The translations under genes and the position numbers were made by a program. A DNA stretch of 25,975 nt from CAZULF01 sp964621215 (GTDB lineage Bacteria; Pseudomonadota; Gammaproteobacteria; UBA1113). Of the stretch, positions 6,550 through 14,390 are shown one piece after another. The notes beneath the pieces were generated by a model that ran no database searches, had not been told where the DNA came from, and saw only the letters and a program-made list of their open reading frames with translations. How positions within the stretch are numbered: position 1 is the stretch's first letter; every line of letters begins with the position of its first letter. Where the stretch lies: contig CAZULF010000021.1 in the NCBI GenBank assembly GCA_964621215.1, positions 1 to 25,975 of the forward strand, written 5' to 3'.

Positions 6550-7950
6550 CTAAAAATCCGCATGACCCGGCGTACGTGGGAATGGGATAATATCGCGCAC
6601 ATTACTCACTCCGGTAATATAACTGATCAAACGTTCAAAGCCTAGCCCAAATCCTGCATGTGGCACCGTTCCATAACGACGTAAATCACGATACCAAGAA
6701 TAAACTTCCGTATCTAATCCTATCTCTGCCATGCGTTTATCGAGAACATCCAAACGCTCTTCTCTTTGACTACCGCCGATGATCTCACCAATGCCTGGGG
6801 CCAGTATATCCATCGCAGCGACCGTTTTGCCATCATCATTTAAACGCATATAAAAAGCTTTAATATCTTTCGGATAATTCATGAGAACAACTGGGCGCCC
6901 TACGAGTTTCTCTGCTAAATAGCGTTCATGCTCTGATTGTAAATCGATACCCCACTCGACAGGATAAGCAAATTTTTCACCTGATTTTTTCAGGCGATTT
7001 ATCGCATCGGTATATTCTATATGTTCGAAGTTAGAATTCGCTAAAAGCTCTAACCGCTTGATACATTCTGGATCAATTCGTTCAGCAAAAAAAGCCAAAT
7101 CATCTCCGCGTTCATTCAATACCGCTTTAAAAATAAACTTTAATAATTTTTCAGCTAGTTTAGCAACGTCATATAAATCCGCAAACGCTATTTCAGGCTC
7201 TACCATCCAGAATTCCGCCAAATGACGACTGGTATTGGAATTTTCCGAGCGAAAGGTGGGGCCAAAAGTATATACTTTCGACATTGCCAAACAATAAGCT
7301 TCCGCATTTAATTGGCCCGACACGGTGAGAAAAGTTTCACGTCCAAAAAAATCTTGACTAAAATCTACAGAGCCATCTGCTTTGCGAGGCAAGCGTGTGA
7401 TATCCAGTGTGCTGACACGAAACATTTCACCGGCACCCTCACAATCACTCGAGGTAATAATCGGCGTATTAATCCAAAAAAAACCATATTCATGGAAAAA
7501 ACGATGAATGGCTTGAGCGCAAGCATGCCGTACGCGGGTTATCGCACCAATAACATTAGTACGCGGACGCAAATGCGCAACTTCACGCAAATACTCCATT
7601 GTATGGTGCTTGGGTGAAATAGGATAAGTGTCAGGATCATCGACCCAACCACACACTTTAATTGTTTTAGCATGCAGTTCAAAAGGCTGCCCTTGCGCTG
7701 GGGAGGCAACTAATACACCATCCACAATAATGGAACAACCGGCGGTAAGTTGCAAGATTTCGTCCGCATAATTAGGGAGGGTATTAGGCGCAACCACTTG
7801 TAGTGGATGAAAGCCTGAACCATCGTGGACGTGTATAAATGAAAATCCAGCTTTAGAATCGCGGCGGGTTTTCACCCACCCTCGTACTGTGACTGGTGTA
7901 TTCGCTTGAGCAATACCTGCTAATAATTGTGCAACTGAATATACTGACAT
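6550..7950 (-). CDS. asnS: Asparaginyl-tRNA synthetase
   Basis: The cytoplasmic enzyme charges tRNA-Asn with asparagine at the cost of ATP. The 466 residues match the usual length. The N-terminal OB-fold anticodon-binding domain (about 1-105; VRGWVKTRRDSKAGFSFIHV) is followed by the class II catalytic core. Motif 2 is FRSENSNTSRHLAEFWM, and motif 3 is GFGLGFERLISYITG followed by VRDIIPFPRTPG at the C-terminus. GAGGAAG precedes the ATG at 7950. The gene is divergent from the glutamate-synthase-like gene and forms its own unit. Its presence suggests direct charging of tRNA-Asn rather than sole reliance on the transamidation route. No anomalies were seen. Confidence 0.97.
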   Translation of the reverse strand: MSVYSVAQLLAGIAQANTPVTVRGWVKTRRDSKAGFSFIHVHDGSGFHPLQVVAPNTLPNYADEILQLTAGCSIIVDGVLVASPAQGQPFELHAKTIKVCGWVDDPDTYPISPKHHTMEYLREVAHLRPRTNVIGAITRVRHACAQAIHRFFHEYGFFWINTPIITSSDCEGAGEMFRVSTLDITRLPRKADGSVDFSQDFFGRETFLTVSGQLNAEAYCLAMSKVYTFGPTFRSENSNTSRHLAEFWMVEPEIAFADLYDVAKLAEKLLKFIFKAVLNERGDDLAFFAERIDPECIKRLELLANSNFEHIEYTDAINRLKKSGEKFAYPVEWGIDLQSEHERYLAEKLVGRPVVLMNYPKDIKAFYMRLNDDGKTVAAMDILAPGIGEIIGGSQREERLDVLDKRMAEIGLDTEVYSWYRDLRRYGTVPHAGFGLGFERLISYITGVSNVRDIIPFPRTPGHADF

Positions 7951-7963
7951 GACTTCCTCTCTG

Positions 7964-7981
7964 ATCCCAACTATTTGGGAT
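7964..7981. promoter_or_regulatory. Palindrome just upstream of asnS, possible operator
   Basis: ATCCCAA-CTAT-TTGGGAT is a perfect 7-base inverted repeat 14 bases upstream of the asnS start codon. Its position in the leader could suit an operator or a small mRNA hairpin affecting ribosome access. No regulator can be named. Confidence 0.3.
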
Positions 7982-8079
7982 AAAGCTAAAACTACGTTAT
8001 TATCTCATTCATGGGCGCAATTGTACCCACACCTAGCCCCAAGGTAAAGGTATACCCGAACTGAATACAAGGAATATGT

Positions 8080-9657
8080 ATGAAACGATTATTAATTATG
8101 ATTGGCCTGATTCTTGCTATCTTTGGCATTGGACTCATGATCCAATTCCGTTCACTACTAGCTTTACTGCTCATCACACTTTTTTTAATTGGTCTGGCAA
8201 TTTATGACTACTTTCAAACTGAACGTACCATTTTACGCAATTTCCCTGTAGCGGGACATTTGCGCTATCTATTTGAAGCCATTCGCCCTGAAATTCGCCA
8301 ATATTTTATTGCCAACAATCAAGAAGAACGTCCTTATAATCGTGAGGTTCGTAGCATTGTTTATCAGCGCGCTAAAAACACCTTAGACACCCTTCCGTTT
8401 GGCAGTCAGCAAGCATTTAACTTAGCAGGGTATGTTTCGGCGCGGCATTCACTTAACCCAACCGTTATTCCGTTTGAAGATACACGCATTATGATTGGTG
8501 GTCCCGATTGCAAACAACCTTATTTTGCTTCGCGATTAAATGTGTCCGCCATGAGTTATGGTTCGATCAGTCCCAATGCCATTTTAGCTTTAAATAAAGG
8601 CGCAAAAGTAGGAAACTTTGCCCTTAATACCGGCGAAGGTGGCTTAAGTCCTTACCATTTACAATACGGTGGCGATCTGATTTGGCAATTGGGTACAGCT
8701 ATGTTCGGATGCAGAACGCGAGATGGACTCTTTGATGCGCAAGAATTCAAAAAGAAAGCCAGTTTAGATAGTGTTAAAATGATTGAGATAAAATTATCAC
8801 AAGGTGCTAAACCTTCGCATGGGGGTATCTTACCCGCCATTAAAATCACACCCGAAATTGCCGCTATTCGTTGCATTCCTATGGGTGAGGATTGCTTATC
8901 TCCGCCGACCAATCCAGAATTTTCAACACCCGAAGAATTATTGCATTTTATTGCTAAAGTACGTGACTTAGCAGAAGGAAAACCTGTCGGTATTAAATTG
9001 TGTATTGGCATACGTAAAGAATTTCTCGGTATTTGTAAGGCCATGTTGAAAACAGGTATTTTGCCGGACTTTATCACGGTAGATGGCGGTGAAGGTGGTA
9101 CCGGTGCTGCACCTTTTGAATTTGCAGACTATCTTGGTGAATCATTAAATGAAGGATTAAACTTTACTAATAATGCTTTAGTAGGCGTTGGTTTGCGCGA
9201 CAAAATCCGTATTCTTGCTAGTGGTAAAGTCGCGACTGGTTTTGATGTAGTCGCTAAAGTTGCTATCGGAGCCGATGCCTGTAACTCAGCTCGCGCGATG
9301 ATGTTTGCCTTAGGTTGCATTCAATCATTGCAATGTAATAAAAACACTTGCCCAACGGGTGTTACCACGCAAAATCCTAGATTAATGCGCGGCCTGGTGG
9401 TTGAAGATAAATATAAACGTGTTGCTAATTATCAAAAGGCGACGCTACATAGTTGTCTTGAACTTGCCGGAGCAATGGGAGTAAAAAGACTGGATGATTT
9501 AACTCCTTCACACATTTATTTACGTATGATGGATAATGGTCCTTCGAGATCGTGCACGGATTTATTTCCCTTTATGGAAGATAGCGCGTTACTGACGCAA
9601 CCTGAGAATACTATTTTTGCCCGTGATTGGGCTGCGGCAAGAGCGGATTCGTTTTAG
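8080..9657 (+). CDS. Membrane-anchored FMN-binding glutamate synthase family protein
   Basis: The 525-residue protein starts with two membrane helices (about residues 4-20 and 25-45) and then carries the FMN/Fe-S barrel domain of glutamate synthase large subunits (Glu_synthase family). Visible motifs are SAMSYGSISPNA, NTGEGGLSPYH, IKLSQGAKPSHGGILP, TVDGGEGGTGAAPFEFAD, LASGKVATGFDV and a Cys cluster CIQSLQCNKNTCPTGVTTQ like the 3Fe-4S site of GltB. It lacks the glutaminase domain and the C-terminal GXGXG domain of full GltB, as in the stand-alone 'GltB2' family. Its substrate is not established, and it need not make glutamate. AAGGA lies ahead of the ATG. It is monocistronic and ends at a long hairpin. 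Confidence 0.9.
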   Translation: MKRLLIMIGLILAIFGIGLMIQFRSLLALLLITLFLIGLAIYDYFQTERTILRNFPVAGHLRYLFEAIRPEIRQYFIANNQEERPYNREVRSIVYQRAKNTLDTLPFGSQQAFNLAGYVSARHSLNPTVIPFEDTRIMIGGPDCKQPYFASRLNVSAMSYGSISPNAILALNKGAKVGNFALNTGEGGLSPYHLQYGGDLIWQLGTAMFGCRTRDGLFDAQEFKKKASLDSVKMIEIKLSQGAKPSHGGILPAIKITPEIAAIRCIPMGEDCLSPPTNPEFSTPEELLHFIAKVRDLAEGKPVGIKLCIGIRKEFLGICKAMLKTGILPDFITVDGGEGGTGAAPFEFADYLGESLNEGLNFTNNALVGVGLRDKIRILASGKVATGFDVVAKVAIGADACNSARAMMFALGCIQSLQCNKNTCPTGVTTQNPRLMRGLVVEDKYKRVANYQKATLHSCLELAGAMGVKRLDDLTPSHIYLRMMDNGPSRSCTDLFPFMEDSALLTQPENTIFARDWAAARADSF

Positions 9658-9668
9658 GATTAATGTTG

Positions 9669-9739
9669 ACTGGATGCCAGCCTTCGCTGGCATGACAACT
9701 TCTCTGACTTTGTCATGCCAGCGAAGGCTGGCATCCAGT
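9669..9739. terminator. Perfect 29-bp hairpin (REP family) between convergent genes
   Basis: Arms 9669-9697 and 9711-9739 are fully complementary with a 13-base loop. The arm contains GATGCCAGCCTTCGCTGGCA, the same family as the palindrome at 6383. It lies between the stops of the glutamate-synthase-like gene and the L,D-transpeptidase gene and probably serves as a bidirectional transcription end. There is no clear T-tract. Confidence 0.6.
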
Positions 9740-9747
9740 TCAATTCA

Positions 9748-10458
9748 TCAACAATGCAAATAAGACGAGCGGCGCAACCAAGAACTATCCGGATAATAAG
9801 CAAACACTAAACTTCCACCTTTAATGGTATTAATCGTTGGCTTCAGCATTTTCTTGCTCACCGCCGGGCAACCCCAGCTACGACCTACGCGTCCGCTTCT
9901 ATCATCAACATAGTTAGCACCATGAATGACGACTGCGCGAGACATCGCGTTATTATTAAATCCTGGCTCTAAACCTTGTAGTCGTAATGAGTAACCGTTT
10001 TTACCATTATAGGTGCTTGCAGTTTGATACACGCCTAAACTAGATGCCAGGCTATTACTTTTATTAGAAAAATGTTTCGCATACAAATCGCCACTATTTT
10101 TACCATGCGCGACATGCTGCTGATATTTCACTTTTTTCTTGGCTAAATCAATCACCCACATGCGTGGCTGAGACGAGGGTTTAGAATAATCGATAATAGT
10201 TAAGACTGGTTTTTGAGCTACCCCACGCTTTGAAGCACACGTGTAAGCCTTCATACCCAAATCAAATACTTTTGGATTTAATTGGCTTTTGTTACCTGCT
10301 AATTTGTCATAGGTTAAGGTGTTGACCGTTTTAGTATCAAATTTACCGCTTGAGCTTGAACCAACTAAATCATCCAGACCCCAAAACGCATAACTGTTAG
10401 CCGAAGCCATGAGACCCACGCTTGCAATAGCGAGTAGTCCTATTTTCTTAAATTGCAT
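9748..10458 (-). CDS. Murein L,D-transpeptidase catalytic domain family protein (YkuD_2-type)
   Basis: The product is a 236-residue exported protein. The N-terminal signal peptide (KKIGLLAIASVGLMASANSYA, about 25 residues) is followed by one domain with VIHGANYVDDRSGRVGRSWG and the catalytic Cys197, preceded by His179. This HG...GRSWGCP arrangement is typical of the YkuD_2 family rather than classical ErfK/YkuD. Predicted role: modification or cross-linking of peptidoglycan in the periplasm; no peptidoglycan-binding domain is present. AGGAGG stands eight bases before the ATG. It is transcribed away from nothing closely spaced: 133 bases separate it from greA upstream, with a repeat of the CTCCC/GGGAG type between. 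The exact substrate is unproven for this family. Confidence 0.88.
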   Translation of the reverse strand: MQFKKIGLLAIASVGLMASANSYAFWGLDDLVGSSSSGKFDTKTVNTLTYDKLAGNKSQLNPKVFDLGMKAYTCASKRGVAQKPVLTIIDYSKPSSQPRMWVIDLAKKKVKYQQHVAHGKNSGDLYAKHFSNKSNSLASSLGVYQTASTYNGKNGYSLRLQGLEPGFNNNAMSRAVVIHGANYVDDRSGRVGRSWGCPAVSKKMLKPTINTIKGGSLVFAYYPDSSWLRRSSYLHC

Positions 10459-10591
10459 TATTATTGCCTCCTAGTTAAGTTACTTTTGGAACTGTTAGCA
10501 GCTCCTAGTCCTTCCCTCTACTTTTTCTCCCTAATGCGCGGGAGAGGCCAAACCCTAGTCAGAATTTGGCAGGCACTCATTTACCTATTAC

Positions 10592-11068
10592 TTATTCGTG
10601 ACGTACTTTTTCAATCTCATAAGAAAGCAGACCTGCTGGAGTGTGAATCTCAACAACATCACCTTCCTCCTTACCAATCATAGCACGTGCTAGAGGAGAT
10701 GAGATTGAAATTTTTCCTGCTTTAATGTCCGCTTCTTGCTCACCAACAATTTGATAGATCAATATTTCATCATTATCGGTGTTAATTAAGTCAACCGTCA
10801 CTCCGAAGATAACGCGTCCTGTATGTGGAATGCGCTTGACATCGATGACTTCAGCATGCGACAACACAGCTTCCAAATGCTCAATGCGGCCCTCAGTAAA
10901 GCTTTGACGTTCACGGGCTGCATGATACTCAGCATTTTCTTTTAAATCGCCATGCGCACGCGCTTCAGCAATCGCAGCAATGATCTCGGGTCGTACAACC
11001 TTTTTTAAGTGCTCCAATTCCTCTTGCAGCTTATGCTTGCCGCCGACAGTCATCGGTATTCTTTTCAT
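10592..11068 (-). CDS. greA: Transcription elongation factor GreA
   Basis: GreA enters the secondary channel of RNA polymerase and stimulates cleavage of backtracked transcripts. The 158 residues match the family. The N-terminal coiled coil (1-75) carries the tip residues Asp41 and Glu44 in HGDLKENAEYHAARE. The C-terminal FKBP-like domain (about 80-158) includes ISSPLARAMIGKEEGDVVEI. The start at 11068 is used because GGAG is six bases upstream and the earlier in-frame ATG at 11080 has no site. A promoter is visible at 11122-11150. In many gammaproteobacteria greA follows carB; here it stands alone. Confidence 0.96.
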   Translation of the reverse strand: MKRIPMTVGGKHKLQEELEHLKKVVRPEIIAAIAEARAHGDLKENAEYHAARERQSFTEGRIEHLEAVLSHAEVIDVKRIPHTGRVIFGVTVDLINTDNDEILIYQIVGEQEADIKAGKISISSPLARAMIGKEEGDVVEIHTPAGLLSYEIEKVRHE

Positions 11069-11121
11069 GATTTTCTCCAATCATAATAATAAACCTATCT
11101 CGGTTTATTCAAATCAGGCGC

Positions 11122-11150
11122 ATTATATCACCATGAATGCGTTTTATCGA
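11122..11150 (-). promoter_or_regulatory. Sigma-70-type promoter of greA
   Basis: On the minus strand a perfect TATAAT (11122-11127) is preceded at 17 bases by TCGATA (11145-11150, four of six). It lies 54 bases upstream of the greA start. A small inverted repeat (AAACC...GGTTT) in the leader near 11090-11105 may form a weak hairpin. Confidence 0.5.
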
Positions 11151-11215
11151 TGCTTTTGCGCATCCTGGATAATAATCAAATAAAATCAATAAGATAAAAT
11201 CGGTTTGGTTCCCAT

Positions 11216-11281
11216 CTCCCGCGTATGATTTTAAAATGAGAACGGGATGTGAGTGCGGGAGAGGGGTTAGGGGAGAGGGCT
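11216..11281. repeat. GGGAGAGG-type dispersed repeat after yoaA
   Basis: CTCCCGC at 11216-11222 pairs with GCGGGAG at 11255-11261, and the sequence continues GAGGGGTTAGGGGAGAGGGC into the yoaA stop. A related piece (GCGGGAGAGG at 10538-10547) follows the greA stop. This is a common intergenic repeat type and may end transcription of yoaA. Confidence 0.45.
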
Positions 11282-13208
11282 ACGGGATCAGCTGCAAAAA
11301 TGCTTTTGCTTTTTCCTGATCGCGTGTACGCGTCATCGGCGGTAAACTCTCGAGAAAAACCGCACCAAAATCACGTGACACTAAGCGTGGATCAGCAATC
11401 ATTAACACACCTAAATCTGTTACATCACGAATTAAACGCCCTGCTCCTTGCTTTAGCGCAATCACTGCTTGTGGAAGTTGATAATCGGCGAAAGGTTGTT
11501 TGCCTTGTTTTTTTAAGGCATTAACGCGTGCAAGAAAAATCGGATCATCCGGCATGCCAAACGGTAAACGATCGATGATCACGCATGATAATACATGTCC
11601 GCGTACATCCACACCTTCCCAAAAACTGCTTGTCCCTAATAACACTGCATTACCTAGCTGACAAAATTCTTTGAGTAATTTATCTTTTGATGTTTGCCCC
11701 TGAATTAATAATGGAAAGGGTATTTTATTTTCTAACAGCTCTGCTGCTTGTCTCAATGCACTGTGACTCGTAAAAAGAAAAAACGTTCTACCTTGGCTCG
11801 CTTCAATTAATGGAATGGCAGCATTCACCACTGCTGCGGTATAACTTGGATGATTAGGATCCGGCAAATAACGTGGGACATATAATAATGCTTGTTGCTG
11901 ATAATCAAATGGGCTGCTTAAATGTAATGTTTCCGCTGCTTGCAGTCCCATTTGTGTAATGAAATGATCAAATTGATGATCGACTGCTAATGTAGCGGAG
12001 GTAAAAATCCATGTGCGTGAATCCATCGTCAAATGCGGTTGCAATTCTTCAGCGATACTGAGTGGCGTGTGATGAATCATAAAACTATGACTATAAGTTT
12101 CATACCAATGGATCATACTTGGTTGGCTATCATCAACCAATAATAAAAATAATTGTTGTAATTCTTCAAAACGGCGATAGCAATTCTCTAAACCTTTGCC
12201 ACGTTCAGACATAGACTGCAACAAGGGATCTAAATCAGCAATAGCATCCACCACCATTTGAATAGCCAACTCAACGCTAGCATTGTTACTAATTCGATGC
12301 CATGGCGCACGCTGCCCTGCTTCACCCATGGCCAAACGCATATCTTTCACGGTTTTTTCTACTGCATTAGCTAGCTCTGTTAATTTAGGCGTATCTTTAG
12401 CATCGATCAATTGCTCATATTCAATATCTTGCATCAACTCCATCAACTGTCGACTGCTTAAACTGCGTCCGAAATATTGTCCCGCAATTTCCGGTAATTG
12501 ATGCGCTTCATCGAGAATAATCACTTGAGCTTGTGGTAACAACTCGCCGAGCTTATCCGTCTTTAAATTTAAATCTGCAAAAAACAAATGATGATTGACA
12601 ACAATAATATCTGCCTCTAACGCTTTGCGTCGTGCTTTAACTAAATAACAGTCATTATATTGTGGACATTCTGTACCTAAACAATTATCTGCTGTACTTG
12701 TCACATGTGACCAAATCTCTGCATCTTCAGGAATACTTTCAAACTCGTTTATCTCTCCATGCTTTGTACGTTTAACTGTGGAACTAATTTTGCGTAAATA
12801 CGATGCGGATTGGCGTGAGTGGAAAGTTTTTTGATGACTGCTTTTTTCCATATTGTGCAGACAGATATAATTGCTACGTCCTTTTAACAAAGCGATTTTA
12901 ACCGGAATTCCCAATGCTTTACGAATAAGCGGTAAATCACGATGAAATAATTGATCTTGCAAATTTTTGGTGCCAGTAGAGATAATGACTTTTTTCTTGG
13001 CCCGCAAGGCTGGTACTAAATAAGCAAAGGTTTTACCAGTTCCCGTGCCTGCTTCTGCAACTAAGATAGATTCCTCTTCAATGGCTTTCTCAATTGCCAT
13101 GGCCAATTGTTGTTGCGAAAAGCGCGGTAAAAAACCGTCAATATGCACCGTGAGTGGGCTATTACTATCAAGCAAAGCCGCACTATCTAATTCAGCAGTT
13201 GATTGCAA
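11280..13208 (-). CDS. yoaA: DinG-family ATP-dependent DNA helicase YoaA
   Basis: The 642-residue XPD/DinG-like superfamily 2 helicase is very similar to E. coli YoaA over its whole length. It has Walker A AEAGTGTGKT (51-60), four Fe-S cluster Cys (C116, C176, C181, C187), DEAH at 233-236, FTSATL, LLGTSSFWEGVDVRG and the C-terminal QGAGRLIRD. E. coli YoaA acts with the polymerase clamp-loader subunit HolC in repairing damaged forks. The start is a TTG at 13208, six bases after the fdxA stop, with GAAGAG in the end of fdxA as a weak ribosome binding site. No ATG exists before the conserved region. Overlap of expression with a ferredoxin gene is fitting for an Fe-S helicase, although a functional link is inference. 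Confidence 0.93.
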   Translation of the reverse strand: MQSTAELDSAALLDSNSPLTVHIDGFLPRFSQQQLAMAIEKAIEEESILVAEAGTGTGKTFAYLVPALRAKKKVIISTGTKNLQDQLFHRDLPLIRKALGIPVKIALLKGRSNYICLHNMEKSSHQKTFHSRQSASYLRKISSTVKRTKHGEINEFESIPEDAEIWSHVTSTADNCLGTECPQYNDCYLVKARRKALEADIIVVNHHLFFADLNLKTDKLGELLPQAQVIILDEAHQLPEIAGQYFGRSLSSRQLMELMQDIEYEQLIDAKDTPKLTELANAVEKTVKDMRLAMGEAGQRAPWHRISNNASVELAIQMVVDAIADLDPLLQSMSERGKGLENCYRRFEELQQLFLLLVDDSQPSMIHWYETYSHSFMIHHTPLSIAEELQPHLTMDSRTWIFTSATLAVDHQFDHFITQMGLQAAETLHLSSPFDYQQQALLYVPRYLPDPNHPSYTAAVVNAAIPLIEASQGRTFFLFTSHSALRQAAELLENKIPFPLLIQGQTSKDKLLKEFCQLGNAVLLGTSSFWEGVDVRGHVLSCVIIDRLPFGMPDDPIFLARVNALKKQGKQPFADYQLPQAVIALKQGAGRLIRDVTDLGVLMIADPRLVSRDFGAVFLESLPPMTRTRDQEKAKAFLQLIP

Positions 13209-13214
13209 ACGTTG

Positions 13215-13538
13215 TTACTCTTCTAAATATTGACGTTTATTGGGCGTATCTTTCCAATCATCCGCATCGATCGGCGCCGGTATTTTGGTGGTGATGTTGG
13301 GCCATTCTTGCGATAGCCGAGCATTAATTTCTTTAAAATCTGCTTGCGACTCCGGCAACTCATCTTCTGAGTAAATCGCATTCACTGGACATTCTGGTTC
13401 ACATAATGCACAATCGATACATTCATCAGGATTAATAACCAGGAAATTGGGCCCTTCGTAGAAACAATCTACTGGGCACACTTCCACACAATCAGTATAT
13501 TTACAGCGAATACAACTTTCGGTCACAACGAATGTCAT
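13215..13538 (-). CDS. fdxA: Seven-iron ferredoxin FdxA ([3Fe-4S][4Fe-4S])
   Basis: The 107-residue electron carrier is closely similar to Azotobacter vinelandii ferredoxin I. The N-terminal part has CIRCKYTDCVEVCPVDCFYE (C9, C12, C17, C21) and the second cluster has CIDCALCEPECP, followed by the extended C-terminal tail typical of the family (EWPNITTKIPAPIDADDW). It is cytoplasmic; its partner enzymes are not identified here. AAGGAAAG precedes the ATG, and a TATAAT -10 box lies about 35 bases upstream. It is the first gene of an operon with yoaA. Confidence 0.96.
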   Translation of the reverse strand: MTFVVTESCIRCKYTDCVEVCPVDCFYEGPNFLVINPDECIDCALCEPECPVNAIYSEDELPESQADFKEINARLSQEWPNITTKIPAPIDADDWKDTPNKRQYLEE

Positions 13539-13572
13539 AGCGGTTCTTTCCTTGGGGGTTGAAGATAGGGAT

Positions 13573-13578
13573 ATTATA
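13573..13578 (-). promoter_or_regulatory. -10 box of the fdxA-yoaA operon
   Basis: A perfect TATAAT on the minus strand lies 35 bases before the fdxA start codon. No good -35 box is seen at 16-18 bases; the best candidate is CCCCAA. Activation by a regulator is therefore possible. Confidence 0.4.
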
Positions 13579-13607
13579 CAGTAGTGAGAGGATTTTGGGG
13601 AGAGAGA

Positions 13608-14390
13608 TTACCGCAAAAACCACACAAACCCGGGTTCTGCCGGTAGAGTAAATTCGTCAGGATAATCAACACCGATAAAATGAAGTCCATTGGGGGGCAT
13701 GGTGACGCCCGCATTGCGACGATCTCGCGCCAGTAATACATCATTGACCCAGGTAGGAGGTTGATCGCCCCGCCCTACTGCTAGCAAAACGCCAACGATA
13801 TTTCGCACCATATGGTGTAAAAATGCATTAGCTTTTATGTCTATCACTAACAAGGCGCCATTTTCAATAATGTTTAAATGCTGGACTGTGCGTATGGCGG
13901 TTTTAGCTTGGCACTCCTGCGCACGAAAAGATGTGAAATCGTGTGTGCCAATTAAATAATGGCTCGCTTCACGCATGGCAACCACATCCAATTTACGGTG
14001 TATCCAAGTTACATTCTGTCCCAAGATACTGCTACGCACTGGCGCATGATAAATCACATAACCATAGCGTCGCGCTGTCGCCGAATAACGCGCATGAAAG
14101 TCATCAGAAACGGGGCGTATCCAGCTTACATTAATATCTGATGGGAGAAATCGATTTATTCCAAATAACCATGCATGCGCATCTCGCATTGCTGTAGTAT
14201 CAAAATGGATAACTTGATTTAATGCATGCACGCCAGCATCGGTACGGCCAGCACAAATGGTTTCTATTGGATGATTAGCAATTTGAGAAATAGCCTGTTC
14301 TAATGTGGTTTGCACGGATGGCGCATTGGTTTGCTTTTGCCAGCCGTGATAGTGTGTTCCATTGTATTCAATACCGAGTGCGTAGCGCAT
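13608..14390 (-). CDS. truA: tRNA pseudouridine(38-40) synthase TruA
   Basis: TruA isomerises uridines 38, 39 and 40 in the anticodon stem-loop of many tRNAs. The 260 residues match the family. Catalytic Asp51 lies in AGRTDAGVHALNQV. Other conserved parts are the N-terminal YNGTHYHGWQKQ, the FTSFRAQECQAK block and FLHHMVRNIVGVLLAVGRG. Its ATG shares one base with the fimV stop (TAATG), so translation is coupled to fimV. This fimV-truA order is common in gammaproteobacteria. No anomaly was seen. Confidence 0.97.
   Translation of the reverse strand: MRYALGIEYNGTHYHGWQKQTNAPSVQTTLEQAISQIANHPIETICAGRTDAGVHALNQVIHFDTTAMRDAHAWLFGINRFLPSDINVSWIRPVSDDFHARYSATARRYGYVIYHAPVRSSILGQNVTWIHRKLDVVAMREASHYLIGTHDFTSFRAQECQAKTAIRTVQHLNIIENGALLVIDIKANAFLHHMVRNIVGVLLAVGRGDQPPTWVNDVLLARDRRNAGVTMPPNGLHFIGVDYPDEFTLPAEPGFVWFLR

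Noticed and set aside
8652..9077. Minus-strand 141-codon frame inside the glutamate-synthase-like gene
   Set aside because: It has no recognisable features and lies fully antisense to a well-conserved coding region.
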